Assembly: GCF_003121485.1 (NCBI RefSeq)
Contig: NZ_QAVX01000004.1
Coordinates: forward strand, 1 to 54,179
Length of the DNA: 54,179 nt
Direction: 5' to 3'
Source: Dyella sp. C11
GTDB taxonomy: Bacteria; Pseudomonadota; Gammaproteobacteria; Xanthomonadales; Rhodanobacteraceae
Shown: positions 14,856 through 23,377 of the stretch, in pieces
Numbering within the stretch: the stretch's first letter is position 1
Layout: each line of letters begins with the position of its first letter
Made by a program: the position numbers and the translations under genes
The notes under the pieces: model-generated
Databases searched by the model: none
What the model saw: only the letters and a program-made list of their open reading frames with translations
Told to the model about the DNA's origin: nothing

Positions 14856-17339
14856 ATGCGGCTGCTGACGCTTTCCTTCCGCAGCCTGCGCCGAGAATGG
14901 CACCTGCCCGAACTGCGCACGCTGGGCGCGTCGCTGGTGCTGGCCGTGGTCGCGCTGGGTGTGGTCGCCACGCTGGCCGCGCGCATGGAACGCGGCGTAC
15001 TCGCCAGCGCGGCGGAACTCATCGGCGGCGACCTGGGCATCAGTGCACCGCAATCGCTGCCGGCCAACTATGCCGACCAGGCGCGCGCCGACGGCCTGCA
15101 GGTGACGCAAGGCGCGAGCTTTCCCAGCGTGGCGTTCGCGCACGAACAGAGCCAACTGCTGGACGTGCTTGCCACCGACAACGCCTACCCACTGCGCGGC
15201 ACGATGGAGCTGTCGCAGGGAAGCGGTGGCAGCGCAGTGGGTCACGGGCCGGGCGTCGGCACGGTGTATCTCGATCACCGCGCGCTGGTCGCATTGAACC
15301 TCAAGGTGGGCGACAGCCTGCAACTGGGTGGACGCGACCTGCGGATTGCCGCCGAACTGGTACGCCTGCCCGATGGTGGCGAACTGGTGGCCATGGCACC
15401 TCGCGCACTCATGAACATCGCTGATGCCGAACAGGCCGGCCTGCTGGGCGTGGGCAGCCGCGCCAGGCATCGCCTGCTGGTCGCGGGCCAACCTGCTCCG
15501 GTCTCGGATTGGCGCAACTGGGTGGAAGCGCAAACGCTGCCGCAAGGTGCGGAGCTGATTACGCCGGAACAGACGCAGGAACGGATGCGCAGTGCCTTCG
15601 ACCGCGCCAGCGCCTTTCTGCGGCTGACCGCCCTGCTTTCCGCCTTGCTGGCTGGCGTTGCCATTGCGCTCGCCGCGCAGCGCTACGCACGCCGCAAGAC
15701 GAACGAAGTGGCATTGCTGCGCGCACTCGGCACACCACGCCGGCAAGTGCTTGGCTTGCTGGTCGGAACTCTCGGCCTGCTCGCCGTGCCCTCCGTCATC
15801 GTGGGTGGATTGATCGCGCTGGGCTTGGCGCAGGTCACCTGGAGCTTCGCCAGCCAGCTGTTTTCCGCCATACCCACCACCTTGCCGCTGGGCCCGGCCA
15901 CTGCCGCTGCGGTGATGGGCCTGGCGGTGCTCGCCGGCTTTTCCCTGCCGCCGCTGGCACGGCTTGCGGAAGTGCCGCCCGTCGCCGTCTTTCGCGAAAG
16001 CGCAGCGCGTCGCGTCCGCCGCTTCGACGCGCTTTACCTTGTTCCCGCGCTGGTCGCGCTGTTGCTCATCTGGAGCCAGAGCGGCTCGGCGAAGCTGGCC
16101 GGCATTCTTGCGGTAAGCCTGGTGGGCGTCGCCATTGTCGCCGCCCTGCTCTCGGCGTTGCTGTTGTGGATCGCGCGGCGCGTTGCCCCCGGTGCGCACC
16201 CTGCGCTGCGCCTTGGCCTGGCCGCGCTGGCACGACGCCGCGGCATGAGCCTTGTGCAGGCAACGGCGCTCAGCCTTGGCCTGGTGGCACTCTTGCTGCT
16301 GGCCATCGTCGCGCCTGCCATGCTGGAAGGCTGGCGCAGCGAACTGCCGTCCGACACGCCGAACTGGTTCGTGCTCAACCTGCAGGACGACCAGCGCGAA
16401 GGCTTTGAACAGGCGCTCACGCGCATCGGCGGCAACAAGCTCAACATGCTGCCGCTCGCCGTGGGCAAGCTCACCGCCATCAACGGCAAGCCCATCGACC
16501 AGATGCAGTTCAAGGACGAGCGCGCGAAGGACTGGGCGGATCGCCAACTGCGCCTCTCGTGGGCCAGTGAACTGCCACCTCGCAACCAGGTGATCGCCGG
16601 CGAATGGCACGGCGAACATCCGCCCGAGGCGGAAGTGTCCATCGATGTGATGTGGCGCGACATGTACGGCCTGAAAGTTGGCGACATGATGAGCTTCGAC
16701 ATCGGCGAAGGCACCATCAATGCGCGCGTGGGCAGCATCCGCAAAGTGGACTGGACTTCGTTCCGGGTGAACTTCTTCCTGTTGTTCGACCCGGCGCACG
16801 CAGCCTCGTTGCCGCACACGTGGATCGCCAGCTTCTACCTGCCGCGCGGTCATTCGGAGGATCTGGCACAGCTGTCCCGCGACTACAGCAATCTCAGCCT
16901 GATCGACGTGGACGCCATGCTCGATCGCGTGCGCGAGATCGTGAACCAGGTGAGCGGTGCCGTGCGCTGGGTACTGGGTTTCAGCCTGCTGGCCGGCGCA
17001 CTGGTGCTTGCTGCGGCACTGGCCTCCAGTGCGCAGGAGCGTCGCCATGAAGCCGCGTTGCTGCGCACGCTCGGTGCGCGTCGCACGCAGCTGCGCATGG
17101 CGGCGGCCTGCGAATTCGGGCTGCTTGGACTGGTGGCGGGTCTTACCGCGGCCCTGGGTGCAGCGGGTACGGGTATATGGCTTGGGCATGCCATCTTCCA
17201 TATCGAGCACTTCGTGCCGCCGATCGGATCGTTGCTGCTCGCCGCGTTCATTGCCGCGCTCGTGGTGATGGTGCTGGGACTCGCCGGCACGGCGCGCGTC
17301 AGCCGCACGTCGCCCATGCGCCTGCTAAGGGAAAGCTGA
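14856..17339 (+). CDS. ybbP: FtsX-like ABC permease, YbbP family
   Basis: The 827-residue product has one N-terminal transmembrane helix (about 20-42), a periplasmic domain, a first FtsX bundle (about 245-375, with ARRKTNEVALLRALGTPRRQV), further helices to about 510, a second periplasmic domain (about 510-700) and a C-terminal FtsX bundle (about 705-827, with ERRHEAALLRTLGARRTQL). The paired FtsX modules in one chain match YbbP. The start at 14856 is chosen for GAGG upstream and the MRLL...FRSLRRE opening. It should pair with the preceding ATPase as a mechanotransmission or lipid-handling complex; the cargo is unknown. Confidence 0.9.
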   Translation: MRLLTLSFRSLRREWHLPELRTLGASLVLAVVALGVVATLAARMERGVLASAAELIGGDLGISAPQSLPANYADQARADGLQVTQGASFPSVAFAHEQSQLLDVLATDNAYPLRGTMELSQGSGGSAVGHGPGVGTVYLDHRALVALNLKVGDSLQLGGRDLRIAAELVRLPDGGELVAMAPRALMNIADAEQAGLLGVGSRARHRLLVAGQPAPVSDWRNWVEAQTLPQGAELITPEQTQERMRSAFDRASAFLRLTALLSALLAGVAIALAAQRYARRKTNEVALLRALGTPRRQVLGLLVGTLGLLAVPSVIVGGLIALGLAQVTWSFASQLFSAIPTTLPLGPATAAAVMGLAVLAGFSLPPLARLAEVPPVAVFRESAARRVRRFDALYLVPALVALLLIWSQSGSAKLAGILAVSLVGVAIVAALLSALLLWIARRVAPGAHPALRLGLAALARRRGMSLVQATALSLGLVALLLLAIVAPAMLEGWRSELPSDTPNWFVLNLQDDQREGFEQALTRIGGNKLNMLPLAVGKLTAINGKPIDQMQFKDERAKDWADRQLRLSWASELPPRNQVIAGEWHGEHPPEAEVSIDVMWRDMYGLKVGDMMSFDIGEGTINARVGSIRKVDWTSFRVNFFLLFDPAHAASLPHTWIASFYLPRGHSEDLAQLSRDYSNLSLIDVDAMLDRVREIVNQVSGAVRWVLGFSLLAGALVLAAALASSAQERRHEAALLRTLGARRTQLRMAAACEFGLLGLVAGLTAALGAAGTGIWLGHAIFHIEHFVPPIGSLLLAAFIAALVVMVLGLAGTARVSRTSPMRLLRES

Positions 17340-18452
17340 GTGCCACTCTGGATAAAACGCCTCGCGCACGAACGTCTTCTGCTCGGCTTCGGCCTGCTGG
17401 CCGTGGTGCTGGCCATTGTCGACCCGCAGCCTCTGGCAACCCATCAGCGCTGGCTGCAGGTGCCCACGCTCGCCGGCCTGCTGGGCCTGATGATCTGCAT
17501 CCAGGGCATTCGCGACAGCGGTCTTGTGCAACACGCGGCGGCGGCGCTGGTGGAACGCGTGCATTCGCTGCGGGGCCTGGGCGTATTGCTGGTCTGCGCC
17601 ACGGCGCTGCTGTCGATGGTACTGACCAACGACGTGAGCCTGTTTCTGCTCGTGCCGCTCACGGTGGCCATTGGCAGCATTTCCAACCTGCCGGTGATGC
17701 GCATGGTGGTGCTGGAAGCCCTGGCCGTAAACGCCGGCTCCACGCTCAGCCCCATCGGCAATCCGCAGAACCTGCTGCTGTGGCAGTACACGCATCTGCC
17801 GTTCCTGGAGTTCTTGCAAAAGATGCTGCCGACCTTCGGCACGATGTTCGTACTCGTGCTGCTGTTGACCGTCGTGTGGATGCCGCGTGGCCGCGTGATT
17901 CTTCATGCGAAGGATATCGACGGCCACCCCGTCTCGGTTGTGCAGGCCATGCTTTCCGTCGGTGCACTGGTCAGCATGGTGGTGATGATGGAGCACAACC
18001 ATGCGGTGATCGGTGCGCTGCTGCTGTTCGTGCCGTTTGCGCTGCTTGAACAAAGCACCTTGCGTCGCGTCGACTGGCTGCTGCTGGCCACGTTCGCCGC
18101 GATTTTCCTGGGCCTGGGTCATTTCGCCGAACTCGCCGTCGTGCAGCGCGGGCTGGAAAGCCTCAACCTGGAAAATCCACTGACGCTGTATGCCAGCGGC
18201 ATCGTGGCATCACAGCTGATCAGCAACGTGCCGGCCACCGTGCTGCTGTTGCGCCACGCACCCGATGCGATGGGGCTTGCCGTGGCGGTGAACGTCGGTG
18301 GTTTCGGCGTAGCCATCGGCTCGCTGGCCAACCTGATCGCGCTGCGCCTTGCAAAACAGCCGGGCGGTGCCCGGCTGCTGCATACGGTGTCCATACCGTT
18401 CCTGCTGGTATGCGCGCCGCTGGTTTACATGGTGTGGCGCTGGCTGGGGTGA
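17340..18452 (+). CDS. YbiR-like anion permease (ArsB/NhaD, ion-transporter superfamily)
   Basis: The 370-residue product has about ten transmembrane helices. The repeated half-motifs VLTNDVSLFLLVPL and GSTLSPIGNPQNLL, and in the second half QLISNVPATVLLL and GSLANLIALR, are typical of the CitM/ArsB/NhaD superfamily and match E. coli YbiR in length. The GTG start directly abuts the ybbP stop (TGA then GTG), so it is probably translationally coupled and in the same operon. The substrate is unknown; a dicarboxylate, arsenite or sodium/proton role cannot be separated by eye. Confidence 0.85.
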   Translation: MPLWIKRLAHERLLLGFGLLAVVLAIVDPQPLATHQRWLQVPTLAGLLGLMICIQGIRDSGLVQHAAAALVERVHSLRGLGVLLVCATALLSMVLTNDVSLFLLVPLTVAIGSISNLPVMRMVVLEALAVNAGSTLSPIGNPQNLLLWQYTHLPFLEFLQKMLPTFGTMFVLVLLLTVVWMPRGRVILHAKDIDGHPVSVVQAMLSVGALVSMVVMMEHNHAVIGALLLFVPFALLEQSTLRRVDWLLLATFAAIFLGLGHFAELAVVQRGLESLNLENPLTLYASGIVASQLISNVPATVLLLRHAPDAMGLAVAVNVGGFGVAIGSLANLIALRLAKQPGGARLLHTVSIPFLLVCAPLVYMVWRWLG

Positions 18453-18468
18453 TCGCTGAATCGCGACG

Positions 18469-19239
18469 TCAGTCGTCGCGATCGTGCGGCACGCTCACCT
18501 TGCCCTTGATGCCCGAGTGGCTCACATCGCCGCTGCCCTTGGCGCCGAGCGTGAAATCGCCCTGCACGTCGTGCACGCCCAGGTCGCCCGAGCCCAAGGT
18601 ATCCACGCGAACGCTGCCGCCCACGTTGCGGATGCCGATGTCGCCCGAACCAACACTGCCCACGCGCGCATCACCACGCACGCCGTTGATCTTCAGATCG
18701 CCGGAACCGACCGAGCCGGCATCCAGGCGGCCGACGTCATTCACGTCGATGTCGCCCGACCCCACGCTCAACGAGAACGGGCCCGAGATCTTGCTGACGT
18801 GCACGTCGCCTGAACCCACCTGCGTGCTCAGCTTCTGCAGGTTGCTGACCCACGCGTCACCCGAGCCGACATTGAGCACCACCGGGATTTGCGCGGGTAC
18901 CTGCATGTCCAGCTTCAGGCCGGTGTAGCTGAAACCGAACGAGATGTGGGCGTGGCCCTGATTGCCAGCTTCCACGATCAGGCGATCGCCTTCGCGATGC
19001 TGGGTCACCGTCAGGTCGTCCAGCAGCTTGGGATCGGAGGCACAGGCCTTGCCCGTCACCGTGCCACCGGTGCCGGTGGTTCCGGATAGATGAAGGTCGT
19101 GACTGTGCAGTTCCACCTGCACTTCGCGCACGCCGGCAAGGTCGAGCGTGAGATTTCGCGGTGCCTGGTATTTGCATTCGTCCGCGGCGTGTGACGCCAG
19201 CGGGGCAAGCAGCAGGGCAGCGAGCATGAGACGGCGCAT
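18469..19239 (-). CDS. Exported GIN-domain (DUF2807-like) protein with seven GSGD repeats
   Basis: The 256-residue product has a signal peptide (1-18, ending SHA-AD). After an N-terminal half with a possible disulfide (DECKYQ, KACASD), the C-terminal 135 residues consist of seven tandem units of about 18 residues, each opening with GSGD and carrying alternating hydrophobic residues (for example VGSGDLKINGVRGDARVGS). This predicts a right-handed beta-solenoid with one turn per repeat. Similar putative auto-transporter adhesin head proteins are known, mostly of unknown function. The ATG follows AAGGAG. The gene is convergent with the YbiR-like gene and divergent from the Gly/Pro-rich gene. Confidence 0.85.
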   Translation of the reverse strand: MRRLMLAALLLAPLASHAADECKYQAPRNLTLDLAGVREVQVELHSHDLHLSGTTGTGGTVTGKACASDPKLLDDLTVTQHREGDRLIVEAGNQGHAHISFGFSYTGLKLDMQVPAQIPVVLNVGSGDAWVSNLQKLSTQVGSGDVHVSKISGPFSLSVGSGDIDVNDVGRLDAGSVGSGDLKINGVRGDARVGSVGSGDIGIRNVGGSVRVDTLGSGDLGVHDVQGDFTLGAKGSGDVSHSGIKGKVSVPHDRDD

Positions 19240-19386
19240 GGAAAGCTCCTTGTTGTGGGACCACCTTTGGATGGCGCTTCCCGCCAAAAGGTTTAGAGGC
19301 GTGGAGTGGATAAATCCGTCCACTCGTCAACGCAGGCCCGCAAACGGCGTTTGAGTTCTCACGAACCCCGTGGAGACCTCTCTGCC

Positions 19387-19935
19387 ATGCAACGCAAGAC
19401 ACTGCTCGCCTCCGCCCTCGCCATGATGGTTGCCGGCGCGGCCACGCTCGTGATCGCGCAGGACGCCGCACCGCCGGCACCGACCAAGGGTGCAGCCGCC
19501 AAGCCCGCTCCTGCCGCCCGTGGTGGCGCACCCGACTTCATGGATGGTCCTGGTTTCGGGCCCGGCATGGGACGCCCCGGTTTCGGCGGCCCGGGCTTGG
19601 GTGGTCCGGGCATGGGTGCGCCGGAGTCACCGGTGATTGGTGACCTTGCGGCGCTTGAACGCCTCTATCGCGAAAGCGGGCGCACCAAGGAATTGCCGGC
19701 GCTGTACAACGACGTGCTGGCCAAGTCACAGGACCCGCGCGTACGCACCTACGTGTACCACCAGCTGGCGCGCGTGCAGTCCGCACCGGCCAATACGGAC
19801 CAGGCCATTGCCACGCTGCGCAAGAGCCTGGATGAAAACCTGAGCAACGAGGCGAAGAAGCGCGCCGAGTTCGACAAGATGCGCAGCGATTGGGAACAGC
19901 GCCGCAACCAGGCGAAGCCCGCTCCCCAGTCCTGA
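19387..19935 (+). CDS. Small exported protein with a Gly/Pro-rich segment, function unknown
   Basis: The 182-residue product starts at the ATG at 19387; GGAG lies 12 bases upstream, a little far. A signal peptide covers about 1-24 (cleavage near VIA-QD). Residues 25-52 are Ala/Pro-rich, and 52-80 repeat GPG/GFG/GMG units with Met and Phe. Residues about 88-175 are alpha-helical and resemble tetratricopeptide-like helices (LERLYRESGRTKELPALYNDVL, ATLRKSLDENLSNEAKKRAEF). It is monocistronic with its own terminator. I do not recognise the family; an envelope-located binding protein is a guess. Confidence 0.75.
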   Translation: MQRKTLLASALAMMVAGAATLVIAQDAAPPAPTKGAAAKPAPAARGGAPDFMDGPGFGPGMGRPGFGGPGLGGPGMGAPESPVIGDLAALERLYRESGRTKELPALYNDVLAKSQDPRVRTYVYHQLARVQSAPANTDQAIATLRKSLDENLSNEAKKRAEFDKMRSDWEQRRNQAKPAPQS

Positions 19936-19983
19936 CCGGATAAGAAGAAAAACGGCACTGCCGTTAGGCAGCGCCTTGACCTG

Positions 19984-20020
19984 AGGCACGGGAACCCCAG
20001 AGCCCGTGCCTCCTTTTTTT
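19984..20020 (+). terminator. Rho-independent terminator
   Basis: AGGCACGGG (19984-19992) pairs with CCCGTGCCT (20003-20011), then CC and seven T. It sits 48 bases after the Gly/Pro-rich gene and 17 bases before the end of convergent mazG. Confidence 0.93.
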
Positions 20021-20037
20021 GCACGCCTTGCCGCGAT

Positions 20038-20841
20038 TCAGTCGGTGCTTTTGGCCCGCTGCCAGAGCGCTTCCTGGGACGCGAGATCATGCTCGGGCAA
20101 CGGCTTCCCTTCGCTGCGCGCCATGTGCTCCATGGCGCGGAAACGACGCTCGAACTTGGCGTTGGCATGGCGCAACGCCTGCGAGAAATCCACGCCCGCA
20201 TGGCGCGCCAGGTTCACCACCACGAACAACACGTCGCCAATTTCGTCCTGCAAACGCTGGATATCGCGGCCATTGGCAAACTCGGCGCGCACTTCGTCCA
20301 CTTCTTCCAGCAGCTTGTCCAGCACCGGCTGTTCGTCCGGCCAATCGAAGCCCACTTTCGCGGCGCGAGCCTGCAGCTTCAGCGCACGCTTCCACTCGGG
20401 CAGGCCACGCGATACGCCCGCCAGCGCGCTGTCGGCGTGCGCGGCGCCCTTGGCGGCGCGCTCGGCAGCCTTGATGTCTTCCCAGCCCTGCTTCTGCGCT
20501 TCGATGTCGTCATAGCTCTCGTCCCCGAACACGTGGGGATGGCGACGCAGCATCTTGTCGCTGATGGCATGCGCCACATCGCCGAACTCGAACAGGTTCG
20601 CTTCTTTGGCCATCTGCGCGTGGAAGACCACCTGCAGCAGCAAGTCGCCCAGCTCGTCGCGCAGATCCGGCCAGTCCTTGCGATCGATGGCGTCGGCCAC
20701 CTCGTACGCCTCTTCGATGGTGTACGGCGCGATGGTGGAGAAATCCTGCTTCACGTCCCACGGGCAACCGTTCTGCGGATCGCGCAGGCGCGCCATGATG
20801 GCGAGCAGGTCATCCATGCTGTGCTGCCGGGGTTCGCTCAT
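20038..20841 (-). CDS. mazG: Nucleoside triphosphate pyrophosphohydrolase MazG
   Basis: The 267-residue cytoplasmic enzyme cleaves NTPs or dNTPs to NMP and pyrophosphate. Both tandem MazG domains are present with their acidic metal sites: IEEAYEV with LRDELGDLLLQ in the N-terminal copy, and LEEVDEV with LQDEIGDVLFVVVN in the C-terminal copy. The CPWD motif near residue 26 and the RRHPHVFG motif are intact. Length is normal. Its ATG overlaps the cysQ stop by 4 bases (ATGA), making it the last gene of a six-gene minus-strand operon. Confidence 0.96.
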   Translation of the reverse strand: MSEPRQHSMDDLLAIMARLRDPQNGCPWDVKQDFSTIAPYTIEEAYEVADAIDRKDWPDLRDELGDLLLQVVFHAQMAKEANLFEFGDVAHAISDKMLRRHPHVFGDESYDDIEAQKQGWEDIKAAERAAKGAAHADSALAGVSRGLPEWKRALKLQARAAKVGFDWPDEQPVLDKLLEEVDEVRAEFANGRDIQRLQDEIGDVLFVVVNLARHAGVDFSQALRHANAKFERRFRAMEHMARSEGKPLPEHDLASQEALWQRAKSTD

Positions 20842-21665
20842 GAAGCTTCCAGGTCGGCTGCCTGCAGCCGTGCCTTCCAGTCGATGGAGGCATCGCCGAT
20901 GGCAATGAATTCGGGATTGATCAGCGATTCGCCACGGTTGTAGCGCAGCGGCTCACCGGCGAGATCGAGCACCGCGCCGCCGGCTTCTTCCAGCACGCTC
21001 TGCGCCGCTGCCGTATCCCACTCGCTGGTGGCGCCACGACGCAGATAGACATCCGCATCACCACGCGCCACTAGGCAGAATTTGAGCGACGAACCGAGCG
21101 GCATCGACGCGTAATCATCGCCAATCAGCTGACCCAGCAGCGCCGCGCCGGACGCACCGTGCGAACGGCTGCCGGCTACCGTTGCCGGCTGCGTCAGCTT
21201 GCGGGTGGTAATGCGCTGCCAGGCGTCGCCGGCTTGGCGCTGCATCCACGCGCCCTCACCCCGGGCCGCGGCGTAAAGCTCACCGGTGACCGGCGCCAGC
21301 ACCACGCCAAGCACCGGCTGGTGGTTGTCGATCAGCGCGATGTTCACGGTGAACTCGCCGTTGCGCTTGATGAACTCGCGCGTGCCATCCAGCGGATCGA
21401 CCAGCCAGTAACGGTCCCAATCGCGGCGCTGCGACCACGGCGCGGCGCGCGCTTCTTCGGAAATCACCGGCAGAACATCATCGAGCTTCGCGAGGCCCGC
21501 AGTAATCACGCGCTGCGCAGCGAGATCCGCTGCAGTCACCGGTGAATGATCCTGCTTGCGTTCCACTTCGAAATCTTCGCCGTAGACCACCAGGATGGCT
21601 TCGCCGGCATCGCGGGCAATCGCTGCAATCTGTTGCAGCAGCGTGGAGAAAGGTGCGTCGGTCAT
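20838..21665 (-). CDS. cysQ: 3'(2'),5'-bisphosphate nucleotidase CysQ
   Basis: The 275-residue Mg-dependent phosphatase of the inositol monophosphatase superfamily removes the 3' phosphate of PAP (and PAPS), relieving inhibition by this sulfate-assimilation by-product. Metal-binding motifs are ISEEAR (Glu), WLVDPLDGTREF and SEWDTAAAQ. The family-typical GEFTVNIALI and VAGSRSH segments are present. The ATG at 21665 overlaps the nudE stop in ATGA; a longer upstream frame is not coding. The CysQ, NudE and MazG genes are overlapped, implying coordinated synthesis. Confidence 0.94.
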   Translation of the reverse strand: MTDAPFSTLLQQIAAIARDAGEAILVVYGEDFEVERKQDHSPVTAADLAAQRVITAGLAKLDDVLPVISEEARAAPWSQRRDWDRYWLVDPLDGTREFIKRNGEFTVNIALIDNHQPVLGVVLAPVTGELYAAARGEGAWMQRQAGDAWQRITTRKLTQPATVAGSRSHGASGAALLGQLIGDDYASMPLGSSLKFCLVARGDADVYLRRGATSEWDTAAAQSVLEEAGGAVLDLAGEPLRYNRGESLINPEFIAIGDASIDWKARLQAADLEAS

Positions 21666-22219
21666 GTCGGGGAGAAACGGCCGGCAAGGTATTCGCGGGC
21701 CATGAAAAGAGCGGCGATGGATCGTCCTTCGGTCACATCGTCGCGGGCGACCAGCGTGTGCAGGTCGGCGAGTTTCCACGGAATCACTTCCAGTTCTTCC
21801 GGTTCGTCGCCCTGCAGCCGCTCGGGATACAGATCCTGGGCCAGCACGACATGCGCCATGTGCGTCATGTACGAAGGAGACAGCGAGAGGTTGTGCAGGA
21901 TCTTGAGCTTGTGCGCGCCGTAGCCGATCTCTTCCTTGAGCTCGCGATCGGCGCCCTGCTCCACCGTTTCGTCGCGATCCAGGCGCCCCTTGGGCAGGCC
22001 CAGTTCATAGCGCCCCACGCCTGCGCCGTATTCGCGCACCAGCAGCACGGTTTCGTCGTCGATCATCGGCACGATGATGACGGCACCGAGCCCACTGCCC
22101 TTCAACCGCTCGTAGGTGCGGCGCTCGCCGTTGGAAAATTCGAGGTCGAGCTGCTCGACGCGGAGAAAGCTGCTGTCGTGCACGTCCCGGGTGGCATGGA
22201 TGATGGGAGGCTTTGGCAT
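21662..22219 (-). CDS. nudE: ADP-compounds hydrolase NudE (Nudix)
   Basis: The 185-residue product has a perfect Nudix box: G-x5-E-x7-REL-KEEIG starting at the Gly of KGRLDRDE. The flanking sequence LGAVIIVPMIDDETVLLVREYG and YELGLPKG matches NudE, which hydrolyses ADP-ribose, Ap3A and NADH. The ATG is at 22219 and the stop overlaps the cysQ start. A small membrane-protein gene ends 21 bases upstream. Confidence 0.92.
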   Translation of the reverse strand: MPKPPIIHATRDVHDSSFLRVEQLDLEFSNGERRTYERLKGSGLGAVIIVPMIDDETVLLVREYGAGVGRYELGLPKGRLDRDETVEQGADRELKEEIGYGAHKLKILHNLSLSPSYMTHMAHVVLAQDLYPERLQGDEPEELEVIPWKLADLHTLVARDDVTEGRSIAALFMAREYLAGRFSPT

Positions 22220-22240
22220 CGTTCGATTGTAGCGCGGGCG

Positions 22241-22585
22241 TCAGCGACGCGCCGGAACGGCATGGCCGCGGCCGGCAAAGGCCGCCCAGACCAGCAAGCC
22301 GAACACGATCGCATGCAGCAGGCTGCTCAGCACGCCCCAGATCACCATGAGGTGCTGGATGCTGGAAATGCCCTCGCTGTGCATCGTCTGGGGCACATAC
22401 CGGCCGGTCATGGCCGCCGCGGCGAACATCAGCAGAATTTCCAGGACGCAGGCCACGATCATCAGCACTGCCGACTGGCGCGCCCGCGGCCAGAACAGTG
22501 CCGCCATCACGATGCCGACAATCGCCGCGACAAACATCGGCGAGCTGCCCAGGAGAATGCTGTAAACCGGGATCAACGCTTCCAT
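22241..22585 (-). CDS. Small membrane protein, function unknown
   Basis: The 114-residue product has three to four predicted transmembrane helices (about 6-30, 38-62, 74-102) and a basic tail. It starts with ATG at 22585, 9 bases after the hisN-like stop, and ends 21 bases before nudE, so it is inside the operon. I recognise no motif and no family. Confidence 0.8.
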   Translation of the reverse strand: MEALIPVYSILLGSSPMFVAAIVGIVMAALFWPRARQSAVLMIVACVLEILLMFAAAAMTGRYVPQTMHSEGISSIQHLMVIWGVLSSLLHAIVFGLLVWAAFAGRGHAVPARR

Positions 22586-22594
22586 GAAGGTTCC

Positions 22595-23377
22595 TCAGAC
22601 AGCCGCTGAAAGGCGTTCGAGCGCCCGCGCGTGAATGGCCGGCGTACCCGCCAGCACGCTGGTGGTGTCGAGCGTGAGCGCACCGCCATGGATATCCGTG
22701 AACGTGCCACCCGCCTCGCGCACGATCACCGCCAACGCGGCCACGTCGAGAATGTTCACGTCCGACTCGATCACCAGGTCCAGGCTGCCACGCGCCAGCA
22801 GGTGGTAGTGGCAGAAATCGCCGTAGCCACGAATGCGGTTGCTGTCGCGGATCATCGCGCCCAGGGCCTGCCAGCGCGCGTCCTTCGTGAGTGTCTTGAT
22901 GTTGCCGGTGGAGATGGATGCCTGCGCCATGTCACGGGTGGCAGCCACGTTCACGCGTTCACCATCGAACCATGTGCCACCACCCGCACTCGCCCACATG
23001 GACTCACCGTAGACCGGCGCATGGGATACGCCAAGCACCAGCTCGCCGCGATGCATCAGTGCGATCTGCGTGGAGAAGAACGGCGTGCGTCGCACGAAAC
23101 TCTTGGTGCCATCGAGTGGGTCCACCATCCACATCAGGTCATGGGTGCCCGCGTCGCGACCGAATTCCTCGCCGTAGATGGCGGCCTGCGGCAGCGCCTT
23201 GTGCAGGATCTCGCGAATGGCGAGTTCGGCTTCGCGATCGGCCACGGTCACTGGTGTGTCGTCGCTTTTCAGCTCCACCGCCACGCCCTTGCGCCAGTAG
23301 TGGCGAATCACCACGGCAGCAGCCTGTGCGGCATCGCGCGCCGCATCCAGCGCCTTGGACAGGTCCAGTTCGCTCAT
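22595..23377 (-). CDS. hisN: HisN-like inositol-phosphatase-family phosphatase
   Basis: The 260-residue product has the superfamily metal motifs IYGEEFG, WMVDPLDGTKSFV and SDVNILDVAA. The DGTKSF variant and the spacing fit the histidinol-phosphate phosphatase (HisN) branch rather than SuhB. The substrate is uncertain because relatives of this group usually carry a bifunctional HisB, which I cannot check here. The ATG overlaps the GspN-like stop (ATGA at 23374-23377). With CysQ this operon holds two paralogous phosphatases of one superfamily. Confidence 0.85.
   Translation of the reverse strand: MSELDLSKALDAARDAAQAAAVVIRHYWRKGVAVELKSDDTPVTVADREAELAIREILHKALPQAAIYGEEFGRDAGTHDLMWMVDPLDGTKSFVRRTPFFSTQIALMHRGELVLGVSHAPVYGESMWASAGGGTWFDGERVNVAATRDMAQASISTGNIKTLTKDARWQALGAMIRDSNRIRGYGDFCHYHLLARGSLDLVIESDVNILDVAALAVIVREAGGTFTDIHGGALTLDTTSVLAGTPAIHARALERLSAAV

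Noticed and set aside
14784-17210. 808-codon open frame on the minus strand opposite ybbP
   Set aside because: Antisense shadow with low-complexity Gln/Arg/His composition; ybbP has clear FtsX domains.
18469-18890. GSGD repeats considered as RTX calcium-binding nonapeptides
   Set aside because: RTX units are nine residues (GGxGxDxUx); here the period is about 18 and the pattern differs, and there is a classical signal peptide rather than a type I secretion signal.
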